This document shows, one piece after another, positions 1-10,038 of a DNA stretch of 64,000 nt. Both the position numbers and the translations under genes were made by a program. The stretch lies in the NCBI RefSeq assembly GCF_900105325.1, contig NZ_FNSU01000003.1, positions 3,919,501 to 3,983,500 of the forward strand, in the 5' to 3' direction. Origin of the DNA: Pseudomonas marginalis (GTDB lineage Bacteria; Pseudomonadota; Gammaproteobacteria; Pseudomonadales; Pseudomonadaceae). The notes under the pieces were generated by a model. The model ran no database searches, was not told where the DNA came from, and saw nothing but the letters and a program-made list of their open reading frames with translations. How positions within the stretch are numbered: position 1 is the first letter of the stretch; each line of letters begins with the position of its first letter.

Positions 1-954
1 GAACTGGTCGAACTCGAACACGCCGACCGGACCGTTCCACAGGATGGTCTGGGAGGCTTTCAGCAGTTCTGCAAAGTTGGCTGCAGTTTGCGGGCCGATG
101 TCCAGGATCATGTCGTCGGCGGCCACGTCGGCGATGAGCTTGACGGTGGCTTCGGCGGTTTCAGCGAACTCCTTGGCAACCACCACGTCCACCGGCAACG
201 GCACGCTGACCTTGGCGGCGATGGCGCGGGCGGTGTCGAGCAGGTCCGGCTCATACAGGGACTTGCCCACCGGGTGGCCTGCTGCCGCCAGGAAGGTATT
301 GGCAATGCCGCCACCAACGATCAACTGGTTGCAGATCTGGCTCAGGCTGTTGAGCACGTCCAACTTGGTGGACACCTTGGAGCCGGCAACGATGGCAGCC
401 ATCGGTTGGGCCGGAGCGCCCAGGGCCTTGCCCAGTGCCTCCAGTTCAGCCGCCAGCAATGGGCCGGCAGCCGCCACCTTGGCGAACTTGGCCACGCCGT
501 GGGTCGAACCCTCGGCACGGTGGGCGGTACCAAAAGCGTCCATCACGAACACGTCGCACAGGGCGGCGTATTGCTGGGCCAGTTCGTCGCTGTTCTTTTT
601 CTCGCCTTTGTTGAAGCGCACGTTTTCGAACAGCACGATGTCGCCAGGCTTAACGTCGACGCCGCCCAGGTAGTCAGCCACCAACGGCACGTCACGGCCC
701 AGGGCCTTGCTCAGGTAGTCGGCTACCGGCTTGAGGCTGTTTTCGGCGGAGAACTCACCTTCGGTCGGGCGACCCAGGTGGGAGCAGACCATCACGGCCG
801 CGCCTTTTTCCAGGGCCAGCTTGATGGTCGGCAGCGAGGCCAGGATTCGCGCATCGCTGGTGACAACACCGTCCTTGACGGGGACGTTGAGGTCTTCGCG
901 AATCAGTACGCGCTTACCTTGCAGATCGAGGTCGGTCATCTTCAACACGGTCAT
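1..954 (-). CDS. pgk: Phosphoglycerate kinase, C-terminus cut by window edge
   Basis: Cytosolic glycolytic enzyme that transfers the acyl phosphate of 1,3-bisphosphoglycerate to ADP. The ATG at 954 gives the canonical start MTVLKMTDLDLQGKRVL. The frame stays open for 318 codons to base 1 and ends at the conserved stretch GVFEFDQF. About 70 residues of the usual ~387 lie outside the window. Epd lies just upstream on the same strand (17-bp gap) and tkt upstream of that, so a tkt-epd-pgk transcription unit is likely, although a REP doublet separates tkt from epd. Family assignment is seen directly in the translation; operon structure is inference. Confidence 0.96.
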   Translation of the reverse strand, partial: MTVLKMTDLDLQGKRVLIREDLNVPVKDGVVTSDARILASLPTIKLALEKGAAVMVCSHLGRPTEGEFSAENSLKPVADYLSKALGRDVPLVADYLGGVDVKPGDIVLFENVRFNKGEKKNSDELAQQYAALCDVFVMDAFGTAHRAEGSTHGVAKFAKVAAAGPLLAAELEALGKALGAPAQPMAAIVAGSKVSTKLDVLNSLSQICNQLIVGGGIANTFLAAAGHPVGKSLYEPDLLDTARAIAAKVSVPLPVDVVVAKEFAETAEATVKLIADVAADDMILDIGPQTAANFAELLKASQTILWNGPVGVFEFDQF

Positions 955-971
955 GGGTGGCAGTTCCTGAA

Positions 972-2027
972 TTACTGTTGAGGTTGTTTAGAGGCGATAT
1001 GCAGATAATGTTCCGCAACGTCGAGCATTCGGTTGGCAAAGCCCCATTCGTTGTCGAACCAGGCCAGGATGTTCACCAGCCTCGGACCGGAAACGCGGGT
1101 CTGGCTGGCATCGACAATCGCCGAATGCGGGTCATGGTTGAAATCACAACTGGCGTGGGGCAACTCGGTGTAGGCCAGCAAGCCTTTGAGCGGGCCGCTG
1201 GTGGCGGCGTCGCGCAGGATCCGGTTGACCTCCGTCGCATCCGTGTCGCTGACGGTTTGCATGGTGATGTCCAGGCAGGACACGTTCACCGTCGGCACCC
1301 GTACGGCTTTGGCCTGGATTCGCCCGGCAAGTTCCGGCAGCAGGCGTTCAATGCCGCGGGCAAGGCCTGTGGACACCGGAATCACCGACTGGAACGCCGA
1401 GCGCGTGCGGCGCAAGTCTTCATGGTGATAGGCGTCGATCACCGGCTGGTCGTTCATCGCCGAGTGGATGGTGGTGATCGACACGTAGTCCAGGCCGATC
1501 GCCTGATCCAGCAGGCGCAACAGCGGCACGCTGCAGTTGGTGGTGCAGGAGGCATTGGACACCAGCAGCTCATTGCCGGTCAGGCAATCCTGGTTGATGC
1601 CGAAGACGATGGTGGCGTCGACATCCGCCTCGCTGGCCATCGGCTGGGAAAACAGCACACGCGGAGCACCGGCGTCGAGGAAACGCTGGCCATCGGCACG
1701 GGTGTGATAGGCACCGGAGCATTCCAACACCAGGTCGACGCCCAGCGCCGCCCAGTCGATGCCCTCGGGGGTGGCGCTGCGTAACACTTTCACGCAGTCG
1801 CCGTTGATATGCAGACAATCGCCTTCGACCCGCACTTCGCCGGGAAAGCGGCCGTGGGTGGAGTCAAAGCGTGTCAGGTATTCGATGCTGGCCATGTCGG
1901 CCAGGTCGTTGATCGCGACAATTTCAAACCCGGCTGCCGCCCCTCGCTCGAACAGAGCACGCAAGACGCAACGACCAATGCGGCCGTAGCCGTTGAGTGC
2001 AACTTTGTAGGGACGCGTTTGGGGCAT
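972..2027 (-). CDS. epd: D-erythrose-4-phosphate dehydrogenase (GAPDH family)
   Basis: NAD-dependent oxidation of erythrose 4-phosphate to 4-phosphoerythronate, the first step toward pyridoxal phosphate in many gammaproteobacteria. The 351-residue product has the Rossmann start KVALNGYGRIGR and the active-site segment SNASCTTNC (catalytic Cys about residue 161). The start at 2027 (MPQTRPYK) is chosen over an in-frame ATG at 2054 because the upstream residues do not look like family sequence. Sitting between tkt and pgk is the usual Pseudomonas arrangement and argues for Epd rather than glycolytic GapA; substrate preference is inferred from that context, not from residues. Confidence 0.9.
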   Translation of the reverse strand: MPQTRPYKVALNGYGRIGRCVLRALFERGAAAGFEIVAINDLADMASIEYLTRFDSTHGRFPGEVRVEGDCLHINGDCVKVLRSATPEGIDWAALGVDLVLECSGAYHTRADGQRFLDAGAPRVLFSQPMASEADVDATIVFGINQDCLTGNELLVSNASCTTNCSVPLLRLLDQAIGLDYVSITTIHSAMNDQPVIDAYHHEDLRRTRSAFQSVIPVSTGLARGIERLLPELAGRIQAKAVRVPTVNVSCLDITMQTVSDTDATEVNRILRDAATSGPLKGLLAYTELPHASCDFNHDPHSAIVDASQTRVSGPRLVNILAWFDNEWGFANRMLDVAEHYLHIASKQPQQ

Positions 2028-2059
2028 GGGGTTCTCGCATTGTGGGCGACACAAACCAC

Positions 2060-2160
2060 TGTAGGAGCGAGCTTGCTCGCGAAGAACCTGAGAGCGCCGC
2101 GTTAAACCAGAAACGCTGCGTTATCGTTAACGATCTTCGCGAGCAAGCTCGCTCCTACAG
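2060..2160. repeat. REP doublet (REPIN-like), epd/tkt intergenic
   Basis: Two inverted copies of gtaggagcgagcttgctcgc separated by about 60 bases form a 101-bp element between the tkt stop and the epd start. The same unit recurs at 11254-11356, 19101-19202, 55476-55576 and 58420-58521. It can fold into a long hairpin within the tkt-epd transcript and may reduce read-through or stabilise an mRNA end (inference). Confidence 0.9.
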
Positions 2161-2196
2161 TAGAGGCGGTGACCAGTAGGCCACCGCGTTAGCGCT

Positions 2197-4194
2197 TTAG
2201 TCTTCCAGCAGCTCTTCAGCCTGACCCAGGATATTTTCCAGGGTGAAACCGAACTCTTCGAACAACGCTGGCGCCGGCGCCGACTCACCGTAGGTGGTCA
2301 TGCCGATCACGCGGCCTTCCAGGCCCACGTACTTGTACCAGTAGTCGGCGTGAGCCGCTTCGATGGCGATACGCGCGCTGACCTGCAACGGCAGGACCGA
2401 TTGCTTGTAGCCGGCGTCCTGGGCTTCGAACACGCTGGTGCACGGCATGGACACAACGCGCACGTTCCGGCCTTGGGCAGTCAGCTTGTCGTACGCCTGA
2501 ACGGTCAGGCCCACTTCGGAACCGGTGGAGATCAGGATCAGCTCGGGCTCGCCGATGCAGTCCTTGAGCACGTAGCCGCCACGGCTGATGTCGGCGATCT
2601 GCGCGTCGGTACGCACCTGGTGTTGCAGGTTCTGACGGGAGAAGATCAGCGCCGAAGGGCCGTCCTTGCGCTCGATCGCGTGCTTCCAGGCCACCGCGGA
2701 TTCCACCGCGTCGGCTGGGCGCCAGCAATCCAGGTTCGGCGTGGTGCGCAGGCTGGTCAGTTGCTCGACCGGCTGGTGCGTCGGGCCGTCTTCGCCGAGG
2801 CCGATGGAGTCGTGGGTGTACACATGGATCACGCGCTTCTTCATCAGCGCGGCCATACGTACGGCATTGCGCGCGTACTCCATGAACATCAGGAAGGTCG
2901 CGCCGTAAGGCACCAGGCCGCCGTGCAGGGACACGCCGTTCATGATGGCGCTCATGCCGAATTCGCGCACGCCGTAGTACATGTAGTTGCCGCTGGCGTC
3001 TTCGGCCGAGACACCTTTGCAGCCTTTCCACAGGGTCAGGTTGGAACCGGCCAGGTCGGCCGAACCGCCGAGGAACTCAGGCAGCAGCGGGCCAAAGGCG
3101 TTCAGGGTGTTCTGGCTGGCTTTACGGCTGGCGATGGTCTCGCCCTTGGCCGCGACTTCAGCAATGTAGGCCGAGGCTTTTTCCGAGAAATCGGCAGGCA
3201 GGTCACCGGCCAGGCGACGCACCAGCTCGTTGGCCAATTCCGGGAATTCGGCGGAGTAGGCGGCGAAACGCTGGTCCCATTCGGCTTCGGTGGCCAGGCC
3301 TTTCTCCTTGGCATCCCATTCGGCGTAGATGTCGGCCGGGATTTCGAACGGGCCGTGGTTCCACTTCAGCGCGGCGCGAGTCAGGGCGATTTCCGCGTCA
3401 CCCAATGGGGCACCGTGGCAATCTTCCTTGCCTTGCTTGTTCGGCGAGCCGAAGCCGATGGTGGTCTTGCAGCAGATCAGGGTCGGCTGCGCGCTCTTGC
3501 GGGCGGTGTCGATGGCGGTCTTGATCTCTTCCGGATCGTGGCCGTCGACATTGCGGATTACCTGCCAGTTGTAGGCTTCGAAACGCTTGGGGGTGTCATC
3601 GGTGAACCAGCCTTCGACTTCGCCGTCGATGGAGATACCGTTGTCATCGTAGAAGGCGATCAGCTTGCCCAGGCCCAGGGTACCGGCCAGGGACGCGACT
3701 TCGTGGGAAATGCCTTCCATCATGCAGCCATCACCCAGGAACACATAGGTGTGGTGATCGACGATGTCGTGGCCAGGGCGGTTGAACTGCGCGCCCAGGA
3801 CTTTTTCGGCCAGCGCGAAGCCCACGGCGTTGGCCAGGCCTTGGCCCAGGGGACCGGTGGTGGTCTCGACGCCCGGGGTGTAGCCGAATTCCGGGTGACC
3901 CGGGGTGCGGCTGTGCAGCTGGCGGAAGCTCTTGAGGTCATCGATGGTGACGTCGTAGCCGGTCAGGTGCAGCAGCGAGTAGATCAGCATCGAGCCGTGG
4001 CCGTTGGACAGTACGAAGCGGTCACGGTCGGCGAACGACGGGTTGCTCGGGTTGTGCTTCAGGTAATCACGCCAAAGTACCTCGGCGATATCCGCCATGC
4101 CCATCGGGGCACCGGGATGGCCGCTGTTGGCTTTTTGCACGGCATCCATGCTGAGGGCACGAATGGCGTTGGCACGCTCACGACGGCTGGGCAT
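2197..4194 (-). CDS. tktA: Transketolase
   Basis: Thiamine-diphosphate enzyme of the pentose phosphate pathway that moves two-carbon ketol units between sugar phosphates. The 665-residue length is normal. The N-terminal domain shows SGHPGAPMGMADIAEVLW, the ThDP-motif region GDGCMMEGISHEVASLAG, and the pyrimidine-domain segment VREFGMSAIMNG. The start at 4194 (MPSRRERANAI) is preceded by a good AGGAGA ribosome site; the longer frame to 4257 lacks one. It is divergent from the ArsR-methyltransferase/metK unit and shares a 272-bp intergenic region containing a perfect inverted repeat. It supplies erythrose 4-phosphate to the product of the next gene, epd. Confidence 0.97.
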   Translation of the reverse strand: MPSRRERANAIRALSMDAVQKANSGHPGAPMGMADIAEVLWRDYLKHNPSNPSFADRDRFVLSNGHGSMLIYSLLHLTGYDVTIDDLKSFRQLHSRTPGHPEFGYTPGVETTTGPLGQGLANAVGFALAEKVLGAQFNRPGHDIVDHHTYVFLGDGCMMEGISHEVASLAGTLGLGKLIAFYDDNGISIDGEVEGWFTDDTPKRFEAYNWQVIRNVDGHDPEEIKTAIDTARKSAQPTLICCKTTIGFGSPNKQGKEDCHGAPLGDAEIALTRAALKWNHGPFEIPADIYAEWDAKEKGLATEAEWDQRFAAYSAEFPELANELVRRLAGDLPADFSEKASAYIAEVAAKGETIASRKASQNTLNAFGPLLPEFLGGSADLAGSNLTLWKGCKGVSAEDASGNYMYYGVREFGMSAIMNGVSLHGGLVPYGATFLMFMEYARNAVRMAALMKKRVIHVYTHDSIGLGEDGPTHQPVEQLTSLRTTPNLDCWRPADAVESAVAWKHAIERKDGPSALIFSRQNLQHQVRTDAQIADISRGGYVLKDCIGEPELILISTGSEVGLTVQAYDKLTAQGRNVRVVSMPCTSVFEAQDAGYKQSVLPLQVSARIAIEAAHADYWYKYVGLEGRVIGMTTYGESAPAPALFEEFGFTLENILGQAEELLED

Positions 4195-4344
4195 CGCTGT
4201 TCTCCTGAGGATTTTGAAGAGTGAATGATTAAAAGAAACGGAAAAAAGGATCGGCATTTTCCCTCAGCCACCGCCTGCGGGCAATGACAGATAGTCACTT
4301 GCAGGTGTTTTTCCTGTGCTTTGGGCAGCAATCGCTTGCAGAAA

Positions 4345-4388
4345 CCTTTAACCGCTTCGTCTAAAGGTTATAGCGGCTGCTTATAACC
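4345..4388. promoter_or_regulatory. Additional dyads in the tkt/arsR intergenic region
   Basis: Two overlapping imperfect symmetries are visible: cctttaa at 4345 facing ttaaagg-like sequence around 4361, and ggttata (4366-4372) facing tataacc (4382-4388). They may be operator half-sites or promoter elements for either divergent gene. No protein can be assigned from sequence alone. Confidence 0.35.
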
Positions 4389-4400
4389 GCCACTTATCGA

Positions 4401-4426
4401 TCAATATCAAAACTTTTTGATATTGA
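4401..4426. promoter_or_regulatory. Perfect 12-2-12 inverted repeat, candidate ArsR-family operator
   Basis: tcaatatcaaaa (4401-4412) and its exact reverse complement ttttgatattga (4415-4426) are separated by two bases. The site ends 40 bases before the start of the ArsR-methyltransferase gene and is well placed to overlap its promoter. AT-rich dyads of this size are typical of ArsR/SmtB dimers, and SahR-type regulators of the methionine cycle are known to use such operators. Autoregulation and control of metK are inference. Confidence 0.7.
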
Positions 4427-4466
4427 CCTTGCGGGGATACTCACCCGTCACTAGACTGCTGGCCTT

Positions 4467-5462
4467 ATGAACCTACCCGTGCCCACCCTGCGTCCTGACG
4501 ACGGCGAAGAGCTGGCAGCCTTGTGCAAGGCCGCTGGCGACCCATTGCGTCTGAACGTATTGCGCGCACTGACCAACGACTCATTCGGCGTACTGGAACT
4601 GGCACAGATCTTCGCCATCGGCCAGTCGGGCATGAGCCACCACCTGAAGGTGCTGGCCCAGGCCGACCTGGTCGCCACCCGCCGCGAAGGCAATGCGATT
4701 TTCTACCGCCGCGCCCTGCCCCACGCCGACCTGCTCGGCGGCAAGTTGCACGCGGCCCTGCTTGAGGAAGTGGACAGCCTGAGCCTGCCCCATGACGTGC
4801 AGTCACGCATCGGCCAGGTCCACGGGCAACGTGCCGCCGCGAGCCAGGACTTTTTCGCACGGGTTGCCGAGAAATTTCGCGCCCAGCAGGACTTGATCGC
4901 AGGCCTGGCCCAATACCGCGACAGCGTACTGGCGCTGCTGGACAAGCTGAGCTTCAGTGAAGAAGCGACGGCGCTGGAAGTCGGGCCTGGAGATGGCGGC
5001 TTCCTGCCGGAACTGGCACGCCGCTTTCGGCAGGTCACGGCGCTGGACAACAGCCCGGCGATGCTCGAACTGGCACGCCAGCTCTGTGAGCGCGAGGCGT
5101 TGGGCAATGTCAGCCTGCAGTTGGCTGATGCCCTGAGCAGCACAACGATCAAGGCCGATTGCGTGGTGCTGAACATGGTCTTGCACCATTTCGCCGCCCC
5201 CGCCGACGCTTTAAAGCAAATGGCCGGGTTGCTGCACCCCGGCGGTAGCCTGTTGGTTACGGATTTATGCAGCCACAACCAGAATTGGGCCAGGGAGGCC
5301 TGCGGTGATCTCTGGTTGGGTTTTGAACAGGACGATCTGGCCCGTTGGGCCACCGCTGCGGGACTCGTTCCCGGGGAAAGCCTCTATGTAGGTTTACGTA
5401 ATGGTTTCCAGATCCAGGTCCGCCACTTTCAGCGACCGACTGGCGACACTCACCATCGGTAA
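4467..5462 (+). CDS. ArsR-family regulator fused to a SAM-dependent methyltransferase domain (SahR-like)
   Basis: The 331-residue protein has an N-terminal winged helix (about residues 13-95; recognition region QSGMSHHLKVLAQADLV) and a C-terminal class I methyltransferase fold. Motif I, EVGPGDG, is at residues 171-177, and a later acidic segment and ADALKQMAGLLHPGG match the Rossmann methyltransferase pattern. The ELCVCDL-type metal-binding helix of arsenic/zinc sensors is absent, so a metal signal is unlikely. It ends 19 bases before metK, so the two are probably co-transcribed. By family and context it resembles SahR-type regulators of SAM recycling; the C-terminal domain may sense SAM or SAH rather than methylate a substrate (inference). 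Confidence 0.85.
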   Translation: MNLPVPTLRPDDGEELAALCKAAGDPLRLNVLRALTNDSFGVLELAQIFAIGQSGMSHHLKVLAQADLVATRREGNAIFYRRALPHADLLGGKLHAALLEEVDSLSLPHDVQSRIGQVHGQRAAASQDFFARVAEKFRAQQDLIAGLAQYRDSVLALLDKLSFSEEATALEVGPGDGGFLPELARRFRQVTALDNSPAMLELARQLCEREALGNVSLQLADALSSTTIKADCVVLNMVLHHFAAPADALKQMAGLLHPGGSLLVTDLCSHNQNWAREACGDLWLGFEQDDLARWATAAGLVPGESLYVGLRNGFQIQVRHFQRPTGDTHHR

Positions 5463-5481
5463 ATATCAGGAAAACATCGAG

Positions 5482-6672
<1,191 letters not shown>

Positions 6673-6687
6673 TCGCCCACGGTACAT

Positions 6688-6722
6688 AAAGCCTAGCCGG
6701 GTTTGCCCGGCGGGGCTTTTTC
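6688..6722 (+). terminator. Rho-independent terminator of metK
   Basis: A GC-rich stem (agccgggtttgcccggc core, flanked by aagcc/ggctt) is followed by a run of T and lies 16 bases after the metK stop. Confidence 0.85.
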
Positions 6723-6885
6723 TTGCCTGCGGGACCGCCTTCACATTTTTTGGATCCAAAGCTTGCAGGCACAATAATGGCCCTCTAGAATCCGCGCCCT
6801 CTCGGGCCTTCACCTTATTTTGGATATTGCCCTGCACCCGCCCGGGACTCATAAGTGCGCAGGCAATCGAACATTGAGGTTTTTC

Positions 6886-7236
6886 ATGCGCATCTCCACG
6901 CTCGCCCCTGCCGCCCTTCTGATCAGCCTGTTCGCCCTGCCGGCCCACGCCGCCGACCTGAGCGCATTGAGCGGCGCCCTGGGCTCCCAGCTGGGTGTCG
7001 GCAATTCCGGCGACTGCCAAAAGCAATCCGCAGACCTGCAAACCAAGATCGATGCGGCCGAAGCCAGCAAAGACAGCTTGAAAGTGAAGGCCTTCAAAGC
7101 AGCGCAAGACCAGATCAACAAAGGTTGTGACAAACTCTCCGAAGCCCAGGCCAAAGCCGATGCCAAGCAGCAAACCCAGGAAGCCAAGGCTGATAAGCCT
7201 GATGCCGTGAAAGCGCTGGGCGGCCTGTTCAAGTAA
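6886..7236 (+). CDS. Small exported protein with a two-cysteine, helix-rich mature part
   Basis: The 116-residue product starts with a clear signal peptide (MRISTLAPAALLISLF, cleavage likely after AHA). The mature part is Ala/Lys/Gln-rich and probably helical, with two cysteines in GDCQK and KGCDK. The start at 6886 is favoured because the signal peptide begins there; the longer frame to 6820 is unsupported. The cysteine spacing and charge pattern resemble, at a distance, the DUF1090-like protein at 9060, so the two may be related. A terminator follows at 7252, so it is probably its own transcription unit. Function unknown. Confidence 0.75.
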   Translation: MRISTLAPAALLISLFALPAHAADLSALSGALGSQLGVGNSGDCQKQSADLQTKIDAAEASKDSLKVKAFKAAQDQINKGCDKLSEAQAKADAKQQTQEAKADKPDAVKALGGLFK

Positions 7237-7251
7237 GCCGAAACACCCGGT

Positions 7252-7280
7252 AAAAAGCCCCGCAGCGTCGGGGCTTTTTT
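7252..7280 (+). terminator. Rho-independent terminator
   Basis: aaaaagccccg, a four-base loop region and cggggcttttttg form a stem with a T-run 16 bases after the small exported-protein gene. The A-run on the 5' side means it could also act on the opposite strand. Confidence 0.85.
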
Positions 7281-7331
7281 GTGGGTGAACGGATCATTTA
7301 GGCTGGGCGCCCCTTTCGAGCAAGGATGCTC

Positions 7332-8993
7332 ATGATGCGTTTACTGATTGCTCTGCTCCTCAGCGCTCTACCCTTTTCGGCCTGGACTGAAAACTGCCCC
7401 GATGAGGCCGGGACCCAGGTCGACACCCTGGCCGAACAAATCCGCCTGTGGGACGACAGTTACCACCGCCTCGGCCAATCCCCCGTCAGTGATGAACTCT
7501 ACGACCAGGCCCGCCAGCGTCTGGCCCACTGGCGCCAATGCGTGCCCACCCCCACGGCGCCTGATGATCCGCTGGCCAGTTCACGGGGCACCTTGCCGCA
7601 CCCGGTCGCCCATACCGGCCTCGAAAAGCGCCTGGATGAGCAAGCCGTGGGCGCCTGGCTGGGCACGCGCCAGGATGTATGGATCCAACCCAAGGTGGAC
7701 GGCGTTGCAGTGACCCTGGTGTACCGCCAGGGGCGGTTGAAACAGGTGATCAGCCGTGGCGATGGCAAGCTGGGCCAGGACTGGTCGGCCTCCGCGCGCA
7801 AGATCCCCGGCATTGTCCAGCAACTGCCGGAACCCATCGACCTGGTGCTGCAAGGCGAACTTTATTGGCGCCTCGACGAGCATGTGCAATCGGCACGCGG
7901 CGGGCTCAACGCGCGCAGCAAGGTGGCCGGGCTGATGAATCGCCGACAGCTGCGCGACACCGACGCCGCCGGCATCGGCCTGTTTGTCTGGGCCTGGCCG
8001 AATGGCCCCGCAGCCTTTACCGAACGCCTGGCCACCCTGGCTCGCTGGGGTTTCACCGACAGCCAGCGCTACAGCCAGCCCGTCCAGGACATCATCGAAG
8101 CAGCACATTGGCGCACCTATTGGTACAACCACCCCCTGCCCTTTGCCAGCGACGGCGTGGTGCTGCACCAGGCGCAGCGCGCACCCGCTGAACGCTGGCA
8201 GGCCAGTGCGCCTTATTGGGCGGTCGCCTGGAAGTACCCCGCCTCCAAAGCCCTGGCCCTGGTACGCCAGGTGCAATTCAAGATCGGCCGCACCGGACGC
8301 ATCACCCCCATTCTGGAACTGGAGCCGGTGCGCCTGGACGACCGCCGGATCAGCCGGGTCAGCGCCGGCTCCTTGAAGCGCTGGCAGGCCCTGGATATTC
8401 GCCCGGGCGACCACGTGTCCATCAGCCTGGCGGGCCAAGTGATCCCTCGGCTGGACCAGGTGATCCTGCGCAATACCACCAGGGTCGACCTGCCAGTGCC
8501 CGACCCTCGGGACTTTCACGCCTTGAGTTGCTGGCAGCTGGACCCCGGCTGCGAAGAACAGCTGCTCGCACGCCTTACCTGGCTGAGCGGCAACCAGGGC
8601 CTGGCATTGCCGCACATAGGCCACGAGACGTGGAACATATTGATCCAGGCCGGTCTAATCGCAGGCTTTCTCGATTGGTTAACCCTGGATGCGGCAGAGC
8701 TTGCTAACATTGATGGCTTCGGTGAGCGCAGCCGCACGCGGCTGCTCGACAGCCTTCACAGCGCTCGGCAACGCCCCTTCGCACAATGGCTCAAGGCCTT
8801 GGGTGTACCGCCTGCGGCACGCGGCAACCTGGAGGGCAACTGGCAGACGCTGGTCGCCAGAGACACACAGGCCTGGCTGGCCATCGATGGCATCGGCCCG
8901 GGTCGCGCAGCGCAACTGAGCGCTTTTTTTCGCGACCCACACGTACAGACATTGGCTGAAACATTACGTGTGGCCGGAATAGACGGGTTTTGA
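7332..8993 (+). CDS. ligB: NAD-dependent DNA ligase LigB
   Basis: Seals nicks in DNA using NAD. The roughly 553-residue protein carries the nucleotidyl-transfer motif KVDG (catalytic Lys about residue 120), the segment NARSKVAGLMNR, an OB-fold region with GRTGRITPILELEPV and a helix-hairpin-helix region (NIDGFGERSRTRLL). It lacks the zinc finger and BRCT domain of LigA, as is typical of LigB. The start is either 7332 or 7335; AAGGA at 7322-7326 suits both better than the ATG at 7326. The N-terminus (MMRLLIALLLSALPFSAW) looks like a signal peptide, which is odd for a DNA ligase; see findings. Confidence 0.93.
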   Translation: MMRLLIALLLSALPFSAWTENCPDEAGTQVDTLAEQIRLWDDSYHRLGQSPVSDELYDQARQRLAHWRQCVPTPTAPDDPLASSRGTLPHPVAHTGLEKRLDEQAVGAWLGTRQDVWIQPKVDGVAVTLVYRQGRLKQVISRGDGKLGQDWSASARKIPGIVQQLPEPIDLVLQGELYWRLDEHVQSARGGLNARSKVAGLMNRRQLRDTDAAGIGLFVWAWPNGPAAFTERLATLARWGFTDSQRYSQPVQDIIEAAHWRTYWYNHPLPFASDGVVLHQAQRAPAERWQASAPYWAVAWKYPASKALALVRQVQFKIGRTGRITPILELEPVRLDDRRISRVSAGSLKRWQALDIRPGDHVSISLAGQVIPRLDQVILRNTTRVDLPVPDPRDFHALSCWQLDPGCEEQLLARLTWLSGNQGLALPHIGHETWNILIQAGLIAGFLDWLTLDAAELANIDGFGERSRTRLLDSLHSARQRPFAQWLKALGVPPAARGNLEGNWQTLVARDTQAWLAIDGIGPGRAAQLSAFFRDPHVQTLAETLRVAGIDGF

Positions 8994-9059
8994 ACCCGAC
9001 CCAGCCACCTTTAAATCACAGCAGAATTCACCCTGCTATTTGCGACCCCGGAGCTCCAC

Positions 9060-9455
9060 ATGAAATTCCTCGCCCCTTTTGCCCTGCTGACCGTCGCAAG
9101 CTTCATGACTACGCCACTGCTGGCCGCCGAAGAAGCCACCCCACTCACCGGCTGCGCCGCCAAGCGCCAGGCCATCAGCACCCAGATCGAACAAGCCAAG
9201 GCCCACGGCAACAGCGACCAGCAAGCCGGCCTGGAAAAAGCCCTGAGCGAAGTCACCGCCAACTGCACGGATGCCGCCTTGAGGAAGGAGCGCGAAAACA
9301 AGGTACTCGACGCCAAGCACGACGTCAGCCGCCGTCAGGCCGACCTCGACAAGGCGATGAAAAAAGGCGACGCGGACAAGATCAACAAGCGCAAGGACAA
9401 GCTCGCCGAGTCACGCAAGGAACTGCAGGACGCCGTGGAAGAACTCGACCAGTAA
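9060..9455 (+). CDS. DUF1090 (YqjC-like) small exported protein
   Basis: The 131-residue product has a signal peptide ending LLAAEE and a mature part with TGCAAKRQAISTQIEQAK and TANCTDAALRKE, the two-cysteine pattern of DUF1090/YqjC proteins. The rest is Lys/Glu/Asp-rich and probably forms a helical hairpin (KKGDADKINKRKDKLAESRK). It lies 66 bases after ligB on the same strand and is convergent with the cytochrome c' gene (6-bp gap). The YqjC family has no established biochemical role. Confidence 0.85.
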   Translation: MKFLAPFALLTVASFMTTPLLAAEEATPLTGCAAKRQAISTQIEQAKAHGNSDQQAGLEKALSEVTANCTDAALRKERENKVLDAKHDVSRRQADLDKAMKKGDADKINKRKDKLAESRKELQDAVEELDQ

Positions 9456-9461
9456 AACCGG

Positions 9462-9911
9462 TCAGTGGTCGCGAAATTGTTTATGGCAGGCACTGCAGGC
9501 ATCTTCGACTTTCTGTACGGCAGGCGTAAGGTTGCTGGCCTTGTAGGGCTGCACCTGGCTGGCGCTCACCAACTCACCGGTGGCCGCTTCCAGATCGCGG
9601 GCCAGTTGCTGGAACTGCGCCTGTTTTTGCCACACGTCGTCCTTGGCGCTGGTGTGATCCTCTTCGCGTACGCTCGGAAAATGTTTCCACGGTTCATGGG
9701 ACAACGCATCGAGCTTGACCGCGCCTTCGGCGAATTTCGCGCCATCGAAGGCAATGCGCCCGCGCAACATGCCGCCCAGGTCTTCAGCGGTCTTGAGCAT
9801 TTGCTTGAAGATCGCCTTGCGCTGGCCCAGGGGCGAATTCGGATCGACGCCGCCGCAGGCGGACAGTGCCAGGCAGGCCAACAGCACAAGCGTAATTTTT
9901 TTAAAAGTCAT
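9462..9911 (-). CDS. Cytochrome c' / c556 family lipoprotein
   Basis: The 149-residue product has a lipoprotein signal (LACLALSAC) and a C-terminal haem-binding CSACH motif at about residues 139-143, the position expected in four-helix-bundle cytochromes c'. It is therefore probably a periplasmic, membrane-anchored monohaem protein. It is divergent from mltA and convergent with the DUF1090 gene, so it appears monocistronic. The redox partner or gas-binding role cannot be read from the sequence. Confidence 0.88.
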   Translation of the reverse strand: MTFKKITLVLLACLALSACGGVDPNSPLGQRKAIFKQMLKTAEDLGGMLRGRIAFDGAKFAEGAVKLDALSHEPWKHFPSVREEDHTSAKDDVWQKQAQFQQLARDLEAATGELVSASQVQPYKASNLTPAVQKVEDACSACHKQFRDH

Positions 9912-10038
9912 GGTGGCTCAGGTCACGGGAAACGGCGGCCAGTATCCTCGCCCTGCCCGTAAAGACCAATAGCCCTATTAATAATAAGGGTTGCCCACAG
10001 GCGCTACGGCGCGGGCAATCGCTTCAGGAACCGTTTGT

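Noticed and set aside
2350..4224. 624-codon plus-strand open frame over tkt
   Set aside because: Antisense shadow of a GC-rich gene; composition is low complexity and the minus frame is clearly transketolase.
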